Assembly (NCBI RefSeq): GCF_965214215.1
Contig: NZ_CBDCBD010000002.1
Coordinates: forward strand, 462,739 to 526,738
Length of the DNA stretch: 64,000 nucleotides
Source: Poriferisodalis sp965214215
Lineage (GTDB): Bacteria > Actinomycetota > Acidimicrobiia > Acidimicrobiales > Poriferisodalaceae
Reading direction: 5' to 3'
Shown: positions 18,968 through 28,615 of the stretch, piece after piece
Numbering within the stretch: the first letter of the stretch is position 1
Layout of the letters: each line of letters starts with the position of its first letter
Notes under the pieces: generated by a model
Seen by the model: only the letters and a program-made list of their open reading frames with translations
Databases searched by the model: none
What the model was told of the DNA's origin: nothing
Position numbers and translations under genes: made by a program

Positions 18968-19057
18968 CACGGCATCGGCGATCCGCGGGAACCGGGGCCG
19001 CGGCAGGGCGGTAGCTTCGGCCGCGGGGTTGGTTCTTTGAGACGATCAAGAGCACTC

Positions 19058-20927
19058 ATGCGCTCAGGTGATGGGGGGTCGGGGTGCAGGCAGTCACGGT
19101 CGTGGTTGGTCGCGGCGGCCTGGCTAGCGGCGTCGCTGCTGCCGATGACGGGCGTGGGCGCCGTTGAGGAACCTGCCGGCCCGGACGAAACTGCTCCTGA
19201 TGCCGCTGAGGCGTCGGCTGATCTTGGCCCCGAGGACCCGGCGGGTGGCGTGAAAGTCGTGCGCTACGCCGGCTCGGATCGGTATGCGATGTCGATCGAG
19301 TTGGCGCAGGCGCTGGTAGACGCTGAGGACGGCACTTCGGAGTGGGTCGTGTTGGCTTCGGGTGAGTCGTGGACTGATGCGGCCATGGCGGGTCCGCTGG
19401 CAGCGTCGCTGGATGCACCGGTGGTTCTGGTGCCGCCCGGCGGCCTGCAATTCCCTACAGCGCGGTCTGATATGGTGGAGTTCCTGCAGTCGACGGGCGT
19501 GCGTCGAGCGCTGATCGTGGGCAGCGGCATTGTCTTGCCGGACCACAAACAAACGGTGCTGTACGGGCTGGGGACGCTGCCCCGCGACGTCGAGCGGTTC
19601 CACGGCACCGACCCGGTCGCAAACGCGATAGCAGTCGCCGAGCGGATCGGCGCCCCCGCGCAGCTGGGAGGCTTGGGCCACACCGTGATCATCGCCAGCG
19701 ACCAAAGCATTGCTGACGCAGTCGCCGCCGGGCCGTTGGCAGCTGCAGGACCATTCCCGCTGCTGCTCACTGCACCCGACGCGCTCGACCCGCGCATCAC
19801 GACATATCTCATCGACCACGAAATCGAACATGTGGTGCTGGTCGGCGGCACAGCCGCCATGGCACCTGCCGCCCAAGAAGCAATCGAGACCGCTGGCGCC
19901 GCGGTCACGCGCCTCGCCGGCCGTGACCGCATCGACACCGCACGGCTTGTGGCCGACCTGTTCGACCAGCACAACACCGACAACGCCGCCTGCAATGACA
20001 GCCCCATCCACATCGGACTCGCACCGGCCCGGCACCCCGAACGTGCGCTCACCGCCGGCCCCTTGCTCGCCCAAGCCTGCACATCGTTGCGCTACACCGA
20101 ACACGGACAACTCCGAGCAGACATCCGCAACACCCTCTACTTGGCCAAGCACGGTTCACGGGAGATTCTCGTTCAGGTATTCAGCGACCGAGCCGCTATT
20201 CCGGACTCCGTCGTCGAAGTCTCTGTTCCGCCGATTCGCCTCGCCACAGTTGCGCGTAAGCGCACCGGCAACACGGACCGCGATGAGTCAGGCGTCCTCG
20301 TCGTGGACGAGAAGGGTGAGCGAAGTTTCTACGCCGTTGCGCCCGGTCGAGATACGTCTGTCGAGAATTCGAGATTCACACCCAGCCAGTTCGCTTGGTC
20401 ACCTGATGGCGCCCGGCTGGCAATCGCCGGTACGAAACGTATGTTCGTTCTAGATATCGAAACTGGAGAGGCCAATGAGGCGACCATTGGCGATCATGCT
20501 TTCCGCTACCTGCCGACATGGCATTGGCCGGAGTGGTCGCCCAGCAGTGACAAAGTCGCGTTCACCGCATTTATCGACGATCCCGCAACCTGTATGGGTG
20601 ACGTCTGTGGCGACGGCGCGTACTGGAATCATGCCGCAGAGATGTTCTTATATGACGCGACCAAGGGAACGACCTCGCGCCTGACACACAATGACATCAA
20701 CGACACCGTTAGGTCCTGGTCGCCGGACGGTACAAGAATCGCGTTCACTCAATCCCGCGTGGACATGGGAATCTTCGCGCGATATTGGTACCCAGAGTCA
20801 CTGCACATCATTGAAATCATGACCGGGACCGTCACCGATGTGTACGCATATACGTCGTCCGACGGCGAGGTTTGGTGGTCTCCCGATGGCAGCCATCTTG
20901 CGTTTATCGGCACCGTCGAGGAGTTAG
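19058..20927 (+). pseudogene. CWB2 plus beta-propeller wall protein, 5' fragment (IS-interrupted)
   Basis: From ATG 19058 (a TTG at 19037 is also possible). There is a signal peptide (about residues 15-36), an acidic linker, then cell-wall-binding-2 repeats from about residue 65 to 330, including RYAGSDRY, ASGESWTDAAMAGPLAA and a VVLVGGTAA repeat end. PD40/WD40-like beta-propeller blades follow (AWSPDGARLAIAG, SWSPDGTRIAFTQ, WWSPDGSHLAFIG). The gene is cut at 20927 by the IS. Joining 20927 to 22613 restores one frame of 825 residues, so before insertion this was an intact wall-anchored propeller protein. It begins an operon with three further overlapping genes. Confidence 0.85.
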
Positions 20928-20945
20928 CCCTGATTCTTCATGGGG
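20928..20945 (+). repeat. Left terminal inverted repeat of the IS
   Basis: Begins CCCTGATTCTTCATGGGG and matches the complement of 22591-22608 at 16 of 18 positions. Confidence 0.88.
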
Positions 20946-21047
20946 CTGTGGGTCGGTGCGGTGTGGGTCCGCGGAAAAGCCCCTCTGACCTGCGACGATG
21001 CATGGCGTTGAGTCAAGCATCAGCGAGTTCAGGGGGGCATCTCCGAG

Positions 21048-22397
21048 GTGAAACCTACCAGTGTCACGAACGCGCAGTTGACAGGCGGCGGGGACCGGGT
21101 TGTTTGGGGTGCGGGCCTGTTCGCGCTGGGGCGGTTCGCGGACCGTGTGGGGCTGACTGAAGCGCTGTCGGCGGCGGTGCCCGCACGCGGGGAGCGTGCT
21201 CCGGTTCATGACCGCGGCGCGGTTTTGGTTCATGCGTTGTTGGTGCTGGCGGGCGGCGGTGAGGCGTGCACCGATATCGAGTATCTGCGCGCTCAGCGTG
21301 AGCTGTTCGGCGAGGTGGCGTCGGACTCCACGCTGTATCGCACTCTCACCGGTCTGGGCCCCGGCGGCGGTGCGGCGCTGATGAGCGCAGCGGCAGCGGT
21401 GCGCTCCGGGTTGTGGGCCGGTCACGATCGTGGTCGCCCGCTGGTCCTCGACGTCGACTCGACATTGGTGGAGATCCACTCGGAGAACAAAGAGGGCGCA
21501 GCGCCGCATTTCAAGGGCGGCTACGGGTTTCATCCGATGGTGTGCTCGACCGCGGACGGGGAGCCGCTGTGGGTCAAGCAGCGGGCGGGCAACGCCGCCG
21601 CGAACGACATCGCCGATCATCTCGAAGTCATCGACGCCGCGGTGTCGATGCTGCCCGAGCCCGACGCGGCAGGGCACCGCCCAGGCGACGACAGCGAGCT
21701 GGCGCAGCGTTCGCTGGTGGTGCGCATCGACGCGGCGGGCTGCTCGGCGAAGCTCGCGAAAGGACTGCGGGACCGCAACATCGGGTTCATGGTGTCAGCA
21801 CGCTCGACGCCCGGCATCCAAGCAGCGATCCGCGGCGCTTTGGGCGACCCGGGCCGCTGGCACAACGCCGCCAAGAGGCCCCGCCAGCGCAAGCCCGGCC
21901 GCGCTCAGGTCGCGGACCTCACCGACCTCGTCGACCTGCCGGGCTGGCCCGCTCGAACCCGGCTGATAGTGCGCCGCGAACCATTGCATCCCGGCGCGCA
22001 GCGCAGCCTGTTCGGAAGCGACAACTACCGATACTGGGGATTCCTCACCGACCGGACCGGCGACACAGCCCAGCTCGACCGTCTCATGCGCTCACACGCC
22101 GACGTCGAGAACGCCATCTGCCGGCTCAAAGACAGCGGCCTGGCCCGCATGCCGTTCACCGACTGGCACGCCAACAGCGCCTGGGCCGCCCTGGCCATGA
22201 CCGGCCTCGCGCTCGTGGGATGGTTCCAGACCCGCTGCCTCACCGGAACGCTGCGCCGAGCAGCCCCCAAACGGCTCCGCTGGCAGCTGTGGCACCTCCC
22301 GGCGGTCGTGTGCCACAGCGCACGACGCGTCCTGCTGCGGCTCCCCCAACAACACCCCGGCGCCCGAGCCCTGCTCGCCATCGCCCACCCCCGCTGA
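21048..22397 (+). CDS. IS1380-family DDE transposase
   Basis: A 449-residue transposase from GTG 21048. The DDE catalytic set is visible: LDVDSTLVEIHS (about 133-144), VVRIDAAGCS (about 225) and SHADVENAICRLKDSGLARMP (cut short: HADVENAI, about 350). The C-terminal NSAWAALAMTGLALVGWFQ helix is typical. It is intact with no frameshift, so the element may be active. It lies in the same direction as the interrupted host gene. Confidence 0.93.
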   Translation: MKPTSVTNAQLTGGGDRVVWGAGLFALGRFADRVGLTEALSAAVPARGERAPVHDRGAVLVHALLVLAGGGEACTDIEYLRAQRELFGEVASDSTLYRTLTGLGPGGGAALMSAAAAVRSGLWAGHDRGRPLVLDVDSTLVEIHSENKEGAAPHFKGGYGFHPMVCSTADGEPLWVKQRAGNAAANDIADHLEVIDAAVSMLPEPDAAGHRPGDDSELAQRSLVVRIDAAGCSAKLAKGLRDRNIGFMVSARSTPGIQAAIRGALGDPGRWHNAAKRPRQRKPGRAQVADLTDLVDLPGWPARTRLIVRREPLHPGAQRSLFGSDNYRYWGFLTDRTGDTAQLDRLMRSHADVENAICRLKDSGLARMPFTDWHANSAWAALAMTGLALVGWFQTRCLTGTLRRAAPKRLRWQLWHLPAVVCHSARRVLLRLPQQHPGARALLAIAHPR

Positions 22398-22590
22398 CCC
22401 GCCGCGGCACCCGAACTCGACGATGCCCGCACCAGCGGGCCGGCTCCGCCGCGCCCCCGAACACGCCCCACAGCATGCCCACACCCAAATCGGAGCCAAA
22501 AACAGCCCGGCCGAGCCCCGGCCCGCACCCCGACAACCCCGACACGACAAATCAGGCCAACCGGCATGCCCAAAAGACGACTCGCGGCAT

Positions 22591-22608
22591 TCTCATGAAT
22601 AATCAGGG
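22591..22608 (-). repeat. Right terminal inverted repeat of the IS
   Basis: On the minus strand it reads CCCTGATTATTCATGAGA, matching the left end except at two positions. Confidence 0.88.
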
Positions 22609-23220
22609 CTAGAGCTTTATCAAGATCATCGTGTATTCTTGGCCGCAAGCGATAGCAGCGCTGTCAAACAGCTCACGCCAGATGTAGGGCCAGAAAAACT
22701 TGGCCTAGGCTGGGTGATCGGATGGTCTCCGGACGGCAGGTTCATTGCGCACAGCAATCTGTACTTCGGGTCGGGAGCTTCGACGGAAACTCAATACATC
22801 CATGACGTCGCCGGCGGTGCCAATGCCAGCATCGACCTCAGCATCAACGCGACTCTGAGAGTGCACGGCTGGAACAGCGACGGTACCAGGTTGCTCTTTA
22901 TGGAATATCCGCCGAGGCCAAACGATCAACATCCGCTCGCCCTCATCGGCGTAGATCCGCTAAATGGCGACGCTGAACGGCTCGTAGAGATATCTGCACA
23001 AGTCAAGGACAGCTTGGCAACGGCAATCGCTCCCGATGCGTCGCAATTGGCATTCATATTTGACGACCTACAGTTCGCCCTCATCGGAAATAGATGGACA
23101 GATTTGCGCTCCCATACAGAAATCCCACTCCATCTTCCCGCTGACGGATTTCCACTCTGTGATCTGAGCTGGACTGTGACTGGCATCCGCGGGAACTGCG
23201 CTGTGTACCATGACTTCTAG
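22609..23220 (+). pseudogene. CWB2 plus beta-propeller wall protein, 3' fragment
   Basis: The continuation of the gene cut at 20927. The frame reads LYQDHRVFLAASDSSAVKQL and then more propeller blades (GWSPDGRFIAHSN, TAIAPDASQLAFIF), ending at 23220 with YHDF. It could be mistaken for a separate gene from the TTG at 22639, but it has no ribosome site or signal peptide. The downstream gene starts inside its last codons (ATG 23210). Propeller parts here and in the next gene are visibly more AT-rich than the surroundings. Confidence 0.85.
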
Positions 23221-24310
23221 GTATCTGGAGACGGGTAGGCGCCACTCACCCTGGCCATTTTTCTTGACATTGGCAGCGCTGATGGCCTTGTTTCCGGCGG
23301 TAGGAGTCCAAGCCCTCGAGCGCTCCGCTGCGGATGCTACCTCTCAAAGTTCGAATTCGAGTGACGATGTCGCTGTATCCGTGGGCTCGGCTGAGATCAT
23401 TCGGGGCATCGCTCCTGAGTGGCCGTTTCAGGGCTTCTTCGCTCCGGCTTTGGGGAGGTTCTGGGATACAGGCCGCGGAAGGGTGCACGATGTCAGTGAG
23501 GGCATCGAATTCGGAGCGTGTGATGAGATTTATGTGGACGTCGATGCAGAGTCAATCCGCATGGGCTATGCGTCCTATATCTACCCCGGCAACAAGCACT
23601 ATGTGATTCCGTGGGGTGATGTCGCGTATCCGGTCCTTCATTCCGACATAGCGAGGACACGATCTTCGAATACGGAAGCTCAAGAGTCAAGCTTGAGGCG
23701 CACGAACATCCGTATGACAGCTGAGCGAATAGGTTCCACCACGCAAGAATCCTCTTGGTACAGCGACGAAACAGAGATTACCTATTCCCGGGTTGTCACG
23801 TTTCAACTTCACAACGCTCTTGAGAGCAGGTCATACTTGCCTCTCGCTTCACGGTGGTCACCACCCGTCGGCGGATTTGTCGAGATCGACTCAAAGGGCT
23901 TGGCTACTGACGATCTCGGCACGATGGACAAATTGGCCCAGGAATTCGGCGGGCGAGCGTCCATTCGGGGCGTCGGCACAACGGGCTCAGACGGCCGGTA
24001 CTACGGCCTCTCGTTGAACCACGAGGGTCACCCGGCGTGCAGTGACATCGAACTGAGTTTTGTGGTGGATGGAATCACGGGCCAGGTCGTCGCCTGCTAC
24101 GACTACGTGATGGAAGCGCAAACGTCGCTGGTATTCGTGGCATCCGAAGACAGTTTCGTGTCGGACGATTTTGCTTTGCCGAACGCGATGTGGCCTGTGG
24201 AGGCGGATAGCTGTGGCGTGCGACTTGACGGGGACCATCCCGATGAGTTCTTTCAACGGGCCGCAACACTCGGCCCGTCTGAGTTCGACGAGCGGGACGA
24301 CGCCAAGTGA
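23210..24310 (+). CDS. Secreted protein of unknown family, paralogue of the downstream lipoprotein
   Basis: A 366-residue protein starting 11 bases before the end of the interrupted gene. A signal peptide spans about residues 14-35 (hydrophobic core FFLTLAALMALFPA). I do not recognise the family. It shares an unusual order of motifs with the next gene: EWPFQG (70-75), a YVIPWGD stretch, HPACSD, then TGQVVACYDY and a final EADSCG. The three cysteines are in matching positions in the two proteins, so they are probably tandem paralogues with disulfides. It overlaps the next gene by 4 bases. Base composition is more AT-rich than its neighbours. Confidence 0.75.
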   Translation: MTSRYLETGRRHSPWPFFLTLAALMALFPAVGVQALERSAADATSQSSNSSDDVAVSVGSAEIIRGIAPEWPFQGFFAPALGRFWDTGRGRVHDVSEGIEFGACDEIYVDVDAESIRMGYASYIYPGNKHYVIPWGDVAYPVLHSDIARTRSSNTEAQESSLRRTNIRMTAERIGSTTQESSWYSDETEITYSRVVTFQLHNALESRSYLPLASRWSPPVGGFVEIDSKGLATDDLGTMDKLAQEFGGRASIRGVGTTGSDGRYYGLSLNHEGHPACSDIELSFVVDGITGQVVACYDYVMEAQTSLVFVASEDSFVSDDFALPNAMWPVEADSCGVRLDGDHPDEFFQRAATLGPSEFDERDDAK

Positions 24311-25374
24311 TGAAGCGGTCGAGACTGCCTCTGGTCGGCCTGGTGCTCGTTCTGACAGCATGCGCGACCACGGCCGAACGCGTCGCCGAAGCAACCGAGC
24401 CCACCGTGAATGCCTCCACGACACCACGCTCCGAAGCGGCGACAACACTGTCCAGCCCGAGCAGTGAGACCATCAAGCCGGCCCGCGACACGTCCGTCCG
24501 GAGCGGCGACGAATACGTCGACCAGACGGGCGAGGAGGAGACGTACGCGCGCGATGAGCGAGCGGCCCAAGTCACCGAGGAACCCGCTCTCACTGTTGCA
24601 CCTGAACTATCGCGAGAACCGTTGCCGACCATCGAAGCAGGCAGCAGAGTGACCTGGACGGATGACGAGACCTTGCCCGAGTGGCCCTTCGAAGGACTGG
24701 TGCAGCTCGCTTGGACGGATGTGCGGTGGGGAGAAGAAGGACGCTGGCATCTGCGGTTCTACCGGTGGACCGACTCGGGGGTCGGCCGGGGATGGACTGT
24801 TGGTGTGATTCCTTTGCCGGAGCTGTCCATCGCCTGTGTCGGCGATGTTGGGCTGGTATCTCACGGCCTCGACGGCATCGAGTTAGGCGGTCCTGCTGGA
24901 TCGGTGAGCGCCTCGTTCTTGGTGCCTTGGGGCGGCGCACCTGAGCGACTCAAGGCGCCTTCGGACGCGCTGCTCGCAGAGATCCGGTCACGTCCCTCAA
25001 ACGCCGACGCGGAAGTCACCGGCGACATCGTGAGCATCAGCCACGCTGACACCTCGGTTCGCTTCGTGTTGCGTAGGCCAACGCGTATCGAGGGGGACTG
25101 GTGGAACATTCAGGCGCGCCACGACGGCGATGTATTCGTTGTGACTGTTCACCCCGCCAATCATCCGTGCTTCTCGGGAGTGACGTGGCTGAGCGCAGCC
25201 GCGACCGGGGAGATGCTCGCTTGCGGCACCAACACGGCCGCGACCAAGTTCATCGTCCCCGACATCCAAGCGGCAGGACCACTGGTGCTGCCAGCGGCTG
25301 ACGAATACCGGACTGTTCTCTCGTGCCCATACCCGCTCGGCCCCGGCTTCACGGTATGGGGCCAACCGCGGTGA
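24307..25374 (+). CDS. Lipoprotein of unknown family, paralogue of the upstream secreted protein
   Basis: A 355-residue lipoprotein: the lipobox LVLTAC puts the lipidated Cys at position 19. A Thr/Ser/Glu-rich linker (20-110) leads to the folded part with EWPFEG (125-130), SFLVPWGG, HPCFSG, TGEMLACG and a late VLSCPYP. These match the upstream protein motif by motif. It overlaps both neighbours by 4 bases (ATGA upstream, GTGA downstream). It is probably anchored to the outer leaflet of the cell membrane and stretches into the wall. Function unknown. Confidence 0.78.
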   Translation: MMKRSRLPLVGLVLVLTACATTAERVAEATEPTVNASTTPRSEAATTLSSPSSETIKPARDTSVRSGDEYVDQTGEEETYARDERAAQVTEEPALTVAPELSREPLPTIEAGSRVTWTDDETLPEWPFEGLVQLAWTDVRWGEEGRWHLRFYRWTDSGVGRGWTVGVIPLPELSIACVGDVGLVSHGLDGIELGGPAGSVSASFLVPWGGAPERLKAPSDALLAEIRSRPSNADAEVTGDIVSISHADTSVRFVLRRPTRIEGDWWNIQARHDGDVFVVTVHPANHPCFSGVTWLSAAATGEMLACGTNTAATKFIVPDIQAAGPLVLPAADEYRTVLSCPYPLGPGFTVWGQPR

Positions 25375-28300
25375 ACGGACGGCGCAACGCTGGCGTGCTC
25401 GCTAAGAGCGATCACGCGAGGCGAATGCGGTCGATGTGGTGGCTCGCCGCGGTGGCCTGCCTGGCGGCGTCGTTGCTGCCCCTGTCTGGCGCGGGCGCTG
25501 CTGAGGATTCTGCCGTCGCGGACGAGTCTGCTTCTAGCGCCGCGGAGACGTCGGCCGAGGCTGCCCCAGGGGACTCGGCGGGTGGCGTGGAGATCGCTCG
25601 GTACGCCGGTTCGGATGCCTATGAACTGTCGATCGAGATGGCGCAGGCACTGGTGGACGCCGGTTCTGGTTCTTCGGAATGGGCGGTGCTGGCGTCGGGT
25701 GAGTCGTGGACCGATGCCGCAGCGGCAGGTCCGCTTGCGGCGTCGCTGGATGCGCCAGTCGTCCTGGTGCCCCCAGGCGGATTGCAGGCGTCCACGGCGC
25801 CGCCTGATCTGGTGGAGTTCCTGCGATCGGCCGGAGTGCGTCGTGTGGTGATCGTGGGCAACTCCGATGTGCTGCCGAATCATGAGCCGTCGGTGCTGTT
25901 CGGCTTGGGGATGCTGCCAAGAAACATCGAACGGGTCCACGACGCAGACCCAGTCGGAGCTGCCATCGCCGTTGCCGAGCGGATCGGCACCCCTGAAGAA
26001 TTCGGTGACTTGGGCCGCACCGTGATCATCACCAGCGACCGCAGCGTTGCCGACGCTGTGGCGGCCGGGCCGTTGGCGGCTGCTGGTCCGTTCCCGCTGC
26101 TGCTCAGCACGCCAGACGCCCTCGATCCACGCATCACCGCATACCTCACCGACCACGAAATCGAACATGTGGTGCTCGTCGGCGGCACCGCGGCCGTGAA
26201 CGCAGCCGTGCAGAACGCGATCGAGACCACCGACGTCACCGTCACCCGCCTCAGCGGGGAGAACCGCCATCACACGGCCGCTCTGGCCATGGACCTGCTT
26301 GGCGAGGTTCCACGCTGCGCCGACGACGCAATCGACAGCGTCGGCCTCGCCCACGCCGAAGAACCGCACCTCGCGCTGACCGCTGGCCATCTGCTGGGAC
26401 CGCAGTGCATCCCGCTGCTGTTCACCGACACCGATCGGCTCGCGCCGATCACCCAAAACCACCTGTACCTGTACCGGCACCGCACCGGCATCGAACCAAA
26501 CTGGCATCGCATCGGCGACGGAGTCACCATTGACCCCTCAGCCATCGAACGCCCACCAGTGCGCATGGCAACAGTCGCTGACAACCCCGACGGCAACGGC
26601 CAGCACATCGTCGTCCTCGACGAACACCACCAAGCCCGCTACTACCTCACCGACGCCGGCTTCGACGGCATCACCCGACTTCGATGGGCTCCGGATCGCG
26701 AGACGGTCATCTTCACGGGCGTCCGAAACGGCACCCCGCTTCCCTACGGCGACTGGGAAGATGGCAAGTGGATTGACGGCGAGGGCGTGGACGGCGGTAC
26801 CCGGAGTACGTACGAACTCGACTTTCACAGTGGCGCAGTTCGGCCCCAGCCACGCATCCAGTTCTGGTACGCACCCCTGATACAGGACGGTTGGGTTGAC
26901 CCCACGCCCTCGCCGAGTCGCGAGTACATCGTGTTCCGCGCTCCCACCGAGGACTACGCCGGCCACTCGCTATTCGCGCTCCACGTGAAATCGGGCGAGG
27001 TGCGACAGCTCACGCACAACACCACGAACGACACACATCATGTCGTGAGCTCCGGTTGGCTGGCAGATGGCCGGCGCCTGATCTACGCGCACCTCGAATT
27101 CGCCCGGAACGAAGAACCCGTACCCCCCGACGGCCCCTCAAACACTCGTGCCTACGCCGGTCCAGACTCCAGTCAGTTCGGCAGCAGATGCGAGAACACT
27201 CCGCTACACCGTGCTCACATCGTCGATGTCGGAGATGGCCAGGCCCAGCCACTGCCGCACGGGAACCATCTCGTCGACAAGCCGATACTGCTCTCGCCGG
27301 ATCGTCGATTTGTCGCCGTCAAGAGCTACGAGGACTACGAGTTTGCGCCTGAGCGAGACATCCACGGGTTCTTTCGCTGGCGATGCACCCATGACGGCCT
27401 AGGTACACCATCGATCTCGGTGTTCAACATCACCGGCTCCGAACCCCGTGCGGTCACCGACGACAGCGCTAGCGGCTTCGCTCCGATGTGGTCACCTGAC
27501 AGCGACAGTCTCGTCTTTCGAGCATCGACTGAGGATTCTGACGGTCATTCGCTGTTCGCACTGGACGTCGCGGCCGGGGACGTGGCTCAGATCACCCACA
27601 ATCAGTCGGACGAGCATCATCACGTCGCGCAAGTGTGGTTACTGAACGGGAGCAAGTTGCTCTACACCGTGCAGCGCATCGAGGAACTCGAGGGGCCGTG
27701 TCATCACGTCTCTCCAGCACAAGGGCGTCGGACAGGCGTTCCACACCTGGAAGCCCACGTTGTCAGCCTCGCCAATCGTTACTCGACGCAGCTCGCGTAC
27801 GAGGGGTTCATCGTGGGTGACTACTACCGCGCAGGATTTGACGTGCCTCTAAATGGAACTCACGTCTCCTTTGAAACCCATTCGTTCTACGACTACTACA
27901 ACGCTCAAGGCGGTTGTACGTATCGTGGGTGGAACGATCTGCGGTTCTACCTCTATGACGTCAGTACCGATGATCCGCAAGCTGCCAGAATCAACAGCAA
28001 TTCCGCATCAGGCGGACTGTGGTCGCCAAATGGCCGTTACCTGCACTACACGAACTACGAATTCGTTCAGAACCCCAGCTACTCCACCTATGACAACCTC
28101 GGCGCATCCTTGCTGGACACCGCAAGCGGCGCCGTTTGGAACGTGCCATTGTCGCAGTCTTTCGGCCCCGAATCCACGGCACACGTCGTTGCCTGGACTG
28201 CTGACAGCTCACGACTTCTCTATCACGTCGAAATCGGGGCCCGCGGCAACCGAACTCATGGCATGACCATCGCCGACATTGCAAGCGACAAGGTCATCCC

Positions 28301-28601
28301 ACTGGAATTGCGCCAGGTCTTCGAGTACGCCCCGAGGTACTTCGGCTTCTCGCCTGACAGCCAGCAGGTGATTCACAGCGACCGGGCTACGGCCGGCGTA
28401 GTGCTGCTCCATGACACTGGGGACGGCGCTCTGCTCGGGATCTACGACATCTACGCAGCTACCGAGCCGGGCAAACCGGTTTTGAACGACCCCGATGACT
28501 ATGGCGACATATTGAAAGACTTCAGATTCTCCGCAGAGTGGACAACAGCCGGCATCTTCACAGCCGGTGAATACTACCTCTGGCCTTACTACGACTACTG
28601 A
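25371..28601 (+). CDS. Wall-anchored CWB2 plus beta-propeller protein (intact copy)
   Basis: The start is taken as GTG 25371, which overlaps the lipoprotein stop (GTGA); an earlier in-frame GTG at 25323 is less likely. The product is 1076 residues. A signal peptide covers about 20-43 (WWLAAVACLAASLLPLSG). CWB2 repeats, which bind polyanionic wall polymers in other Gram-positives, run from about 75 to 330 (RYAGSDAY, LASGESWTDAAAAGPL, VVLVGGTAA). From about 380 to the end there are many PD40/TolB-like blades (LRWAPDRETVIFTG, MWSPDSDSLVFRA, LWSPNGRYLHYTN, GFSPDSQQVIHSD), enough for one or two propellers. It is the paralogue of the IS-interrupted gene and the last gene of the operon. Confidence 0.88.
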   Translation: MNGRRNAGVLAKSDHARRMRSMWWLAAVACLAASLLPLSGAGAAEDSAVADESASSAAETSAEAAPGDSAGGVEIARYAGSDAYELSIEMAQALVDAGSGSSEWAVLASGESWTDAAAAGPLAASLDAPVVLVPPGGLQASTAPPDLVEFLRSAGVRRVVIVGNSDVLPNHEPSVLFGLGMLPRNIERVHDADPVGAAIAVAERIGTPEEFGDLGRTVIITSDRSVADAVAAGPLAAAGPFPLLLSTPDALDPRITAYLTDHEIEHVVLVGGTAAVNAAVQNAIETTDVTVTRLSGENRHHTAALAMDLLGEVPRCADDAIDSVGLAHAEEPHLALTAGHLLGPQCIPLLFTDTDRLAPITQNHLYLYRHRTGIEPNWHRIGDGVTIDPSAIERPPVRMATVADNPDGNGQHIVVLDEHHQARYYLTDAGFDGITRLRWAPDRETVIFTGVRNGTPLPYGDWEDGKWIDGEGVDGGTRSTYELDFHSGAVRPQPRIQFWYAPLIQDGWVDPTPSPSREYIVFRAPTEDYAGHSLFALHVKSGEVRQLTHNTTNDTHHVVSSGWLADGRRLIYAHLEFARNEEPVPPDGPSNTRAYAGPDSSQFGSRCENTPLHRAHIVDVGDGQAQPLPHGNHLVDKPILLSPDRRFVAVKSYEDYEFAPERDIHGFFRWRCTHDGLGTPSISVFNITGSEPRAVTDDSASGFAPMWSPDSDSLVFRASTEDSDGHSLFALDVAAGDVAQITHNQSDEHHHVAQVWLLNGSKLLYTVQRIEELEGPCHHVSPAQGRRTGVPHLEAHVVSLANRYSTQLAYEGFIVGDYYRAGFDVPLNGTHVSFETHSFYDYYNAQGGCTYRGWNDLRFYLYDVSTDDPQAARINSNSASGGLWSPNGRYLHYTNYEFVQNPSYSTYDNLGASLLDTASGAVWNVPLSQSFGPESTAHVVAWTADSSRLLYHVEIGARGNRTHGMTIADIASDKVIPLELRQVFEYAPRYFGFSPDSQQVIHSDRATAGVVLLHDTGDGALLGIYDIYAATEPGKPVLNDPDDYGDILKDFRFSAEWTTAGIFTAGEYYLWPYYDY

Positions 28602-28615
28602 CCCAATTCCGCAGC

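Larger units (their letters stand above)
20928..22608 (+). mobile_element. IS1380-family insertion sequence, 1681 bp
   Basis: Bounded by imperfect terminal inverted repeats reading CCCTGATT(C/A)TTCATG at both ends. It is flanked by 4-bp target copies TTAG (20924-20927) and CTAG (22609-22612), one base different; 4-bp duplications are the IS1380 rule. Removing the element plus one target copy (1685 bases) fuses the two host-gene pieces in frame as ...EELELYQDH..., which confirms the boundaries. It carries one transposase gene, with about 120 and 211 bases of non-coding end sequence in which I see nothing else. Confidence 0.92.

Noticed and set aside
22639..23220. An independent propeller gene
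   Set aside because: It is the in-frame continuation of the IS-split gene and lacks its own signal peptide and ribosome site.
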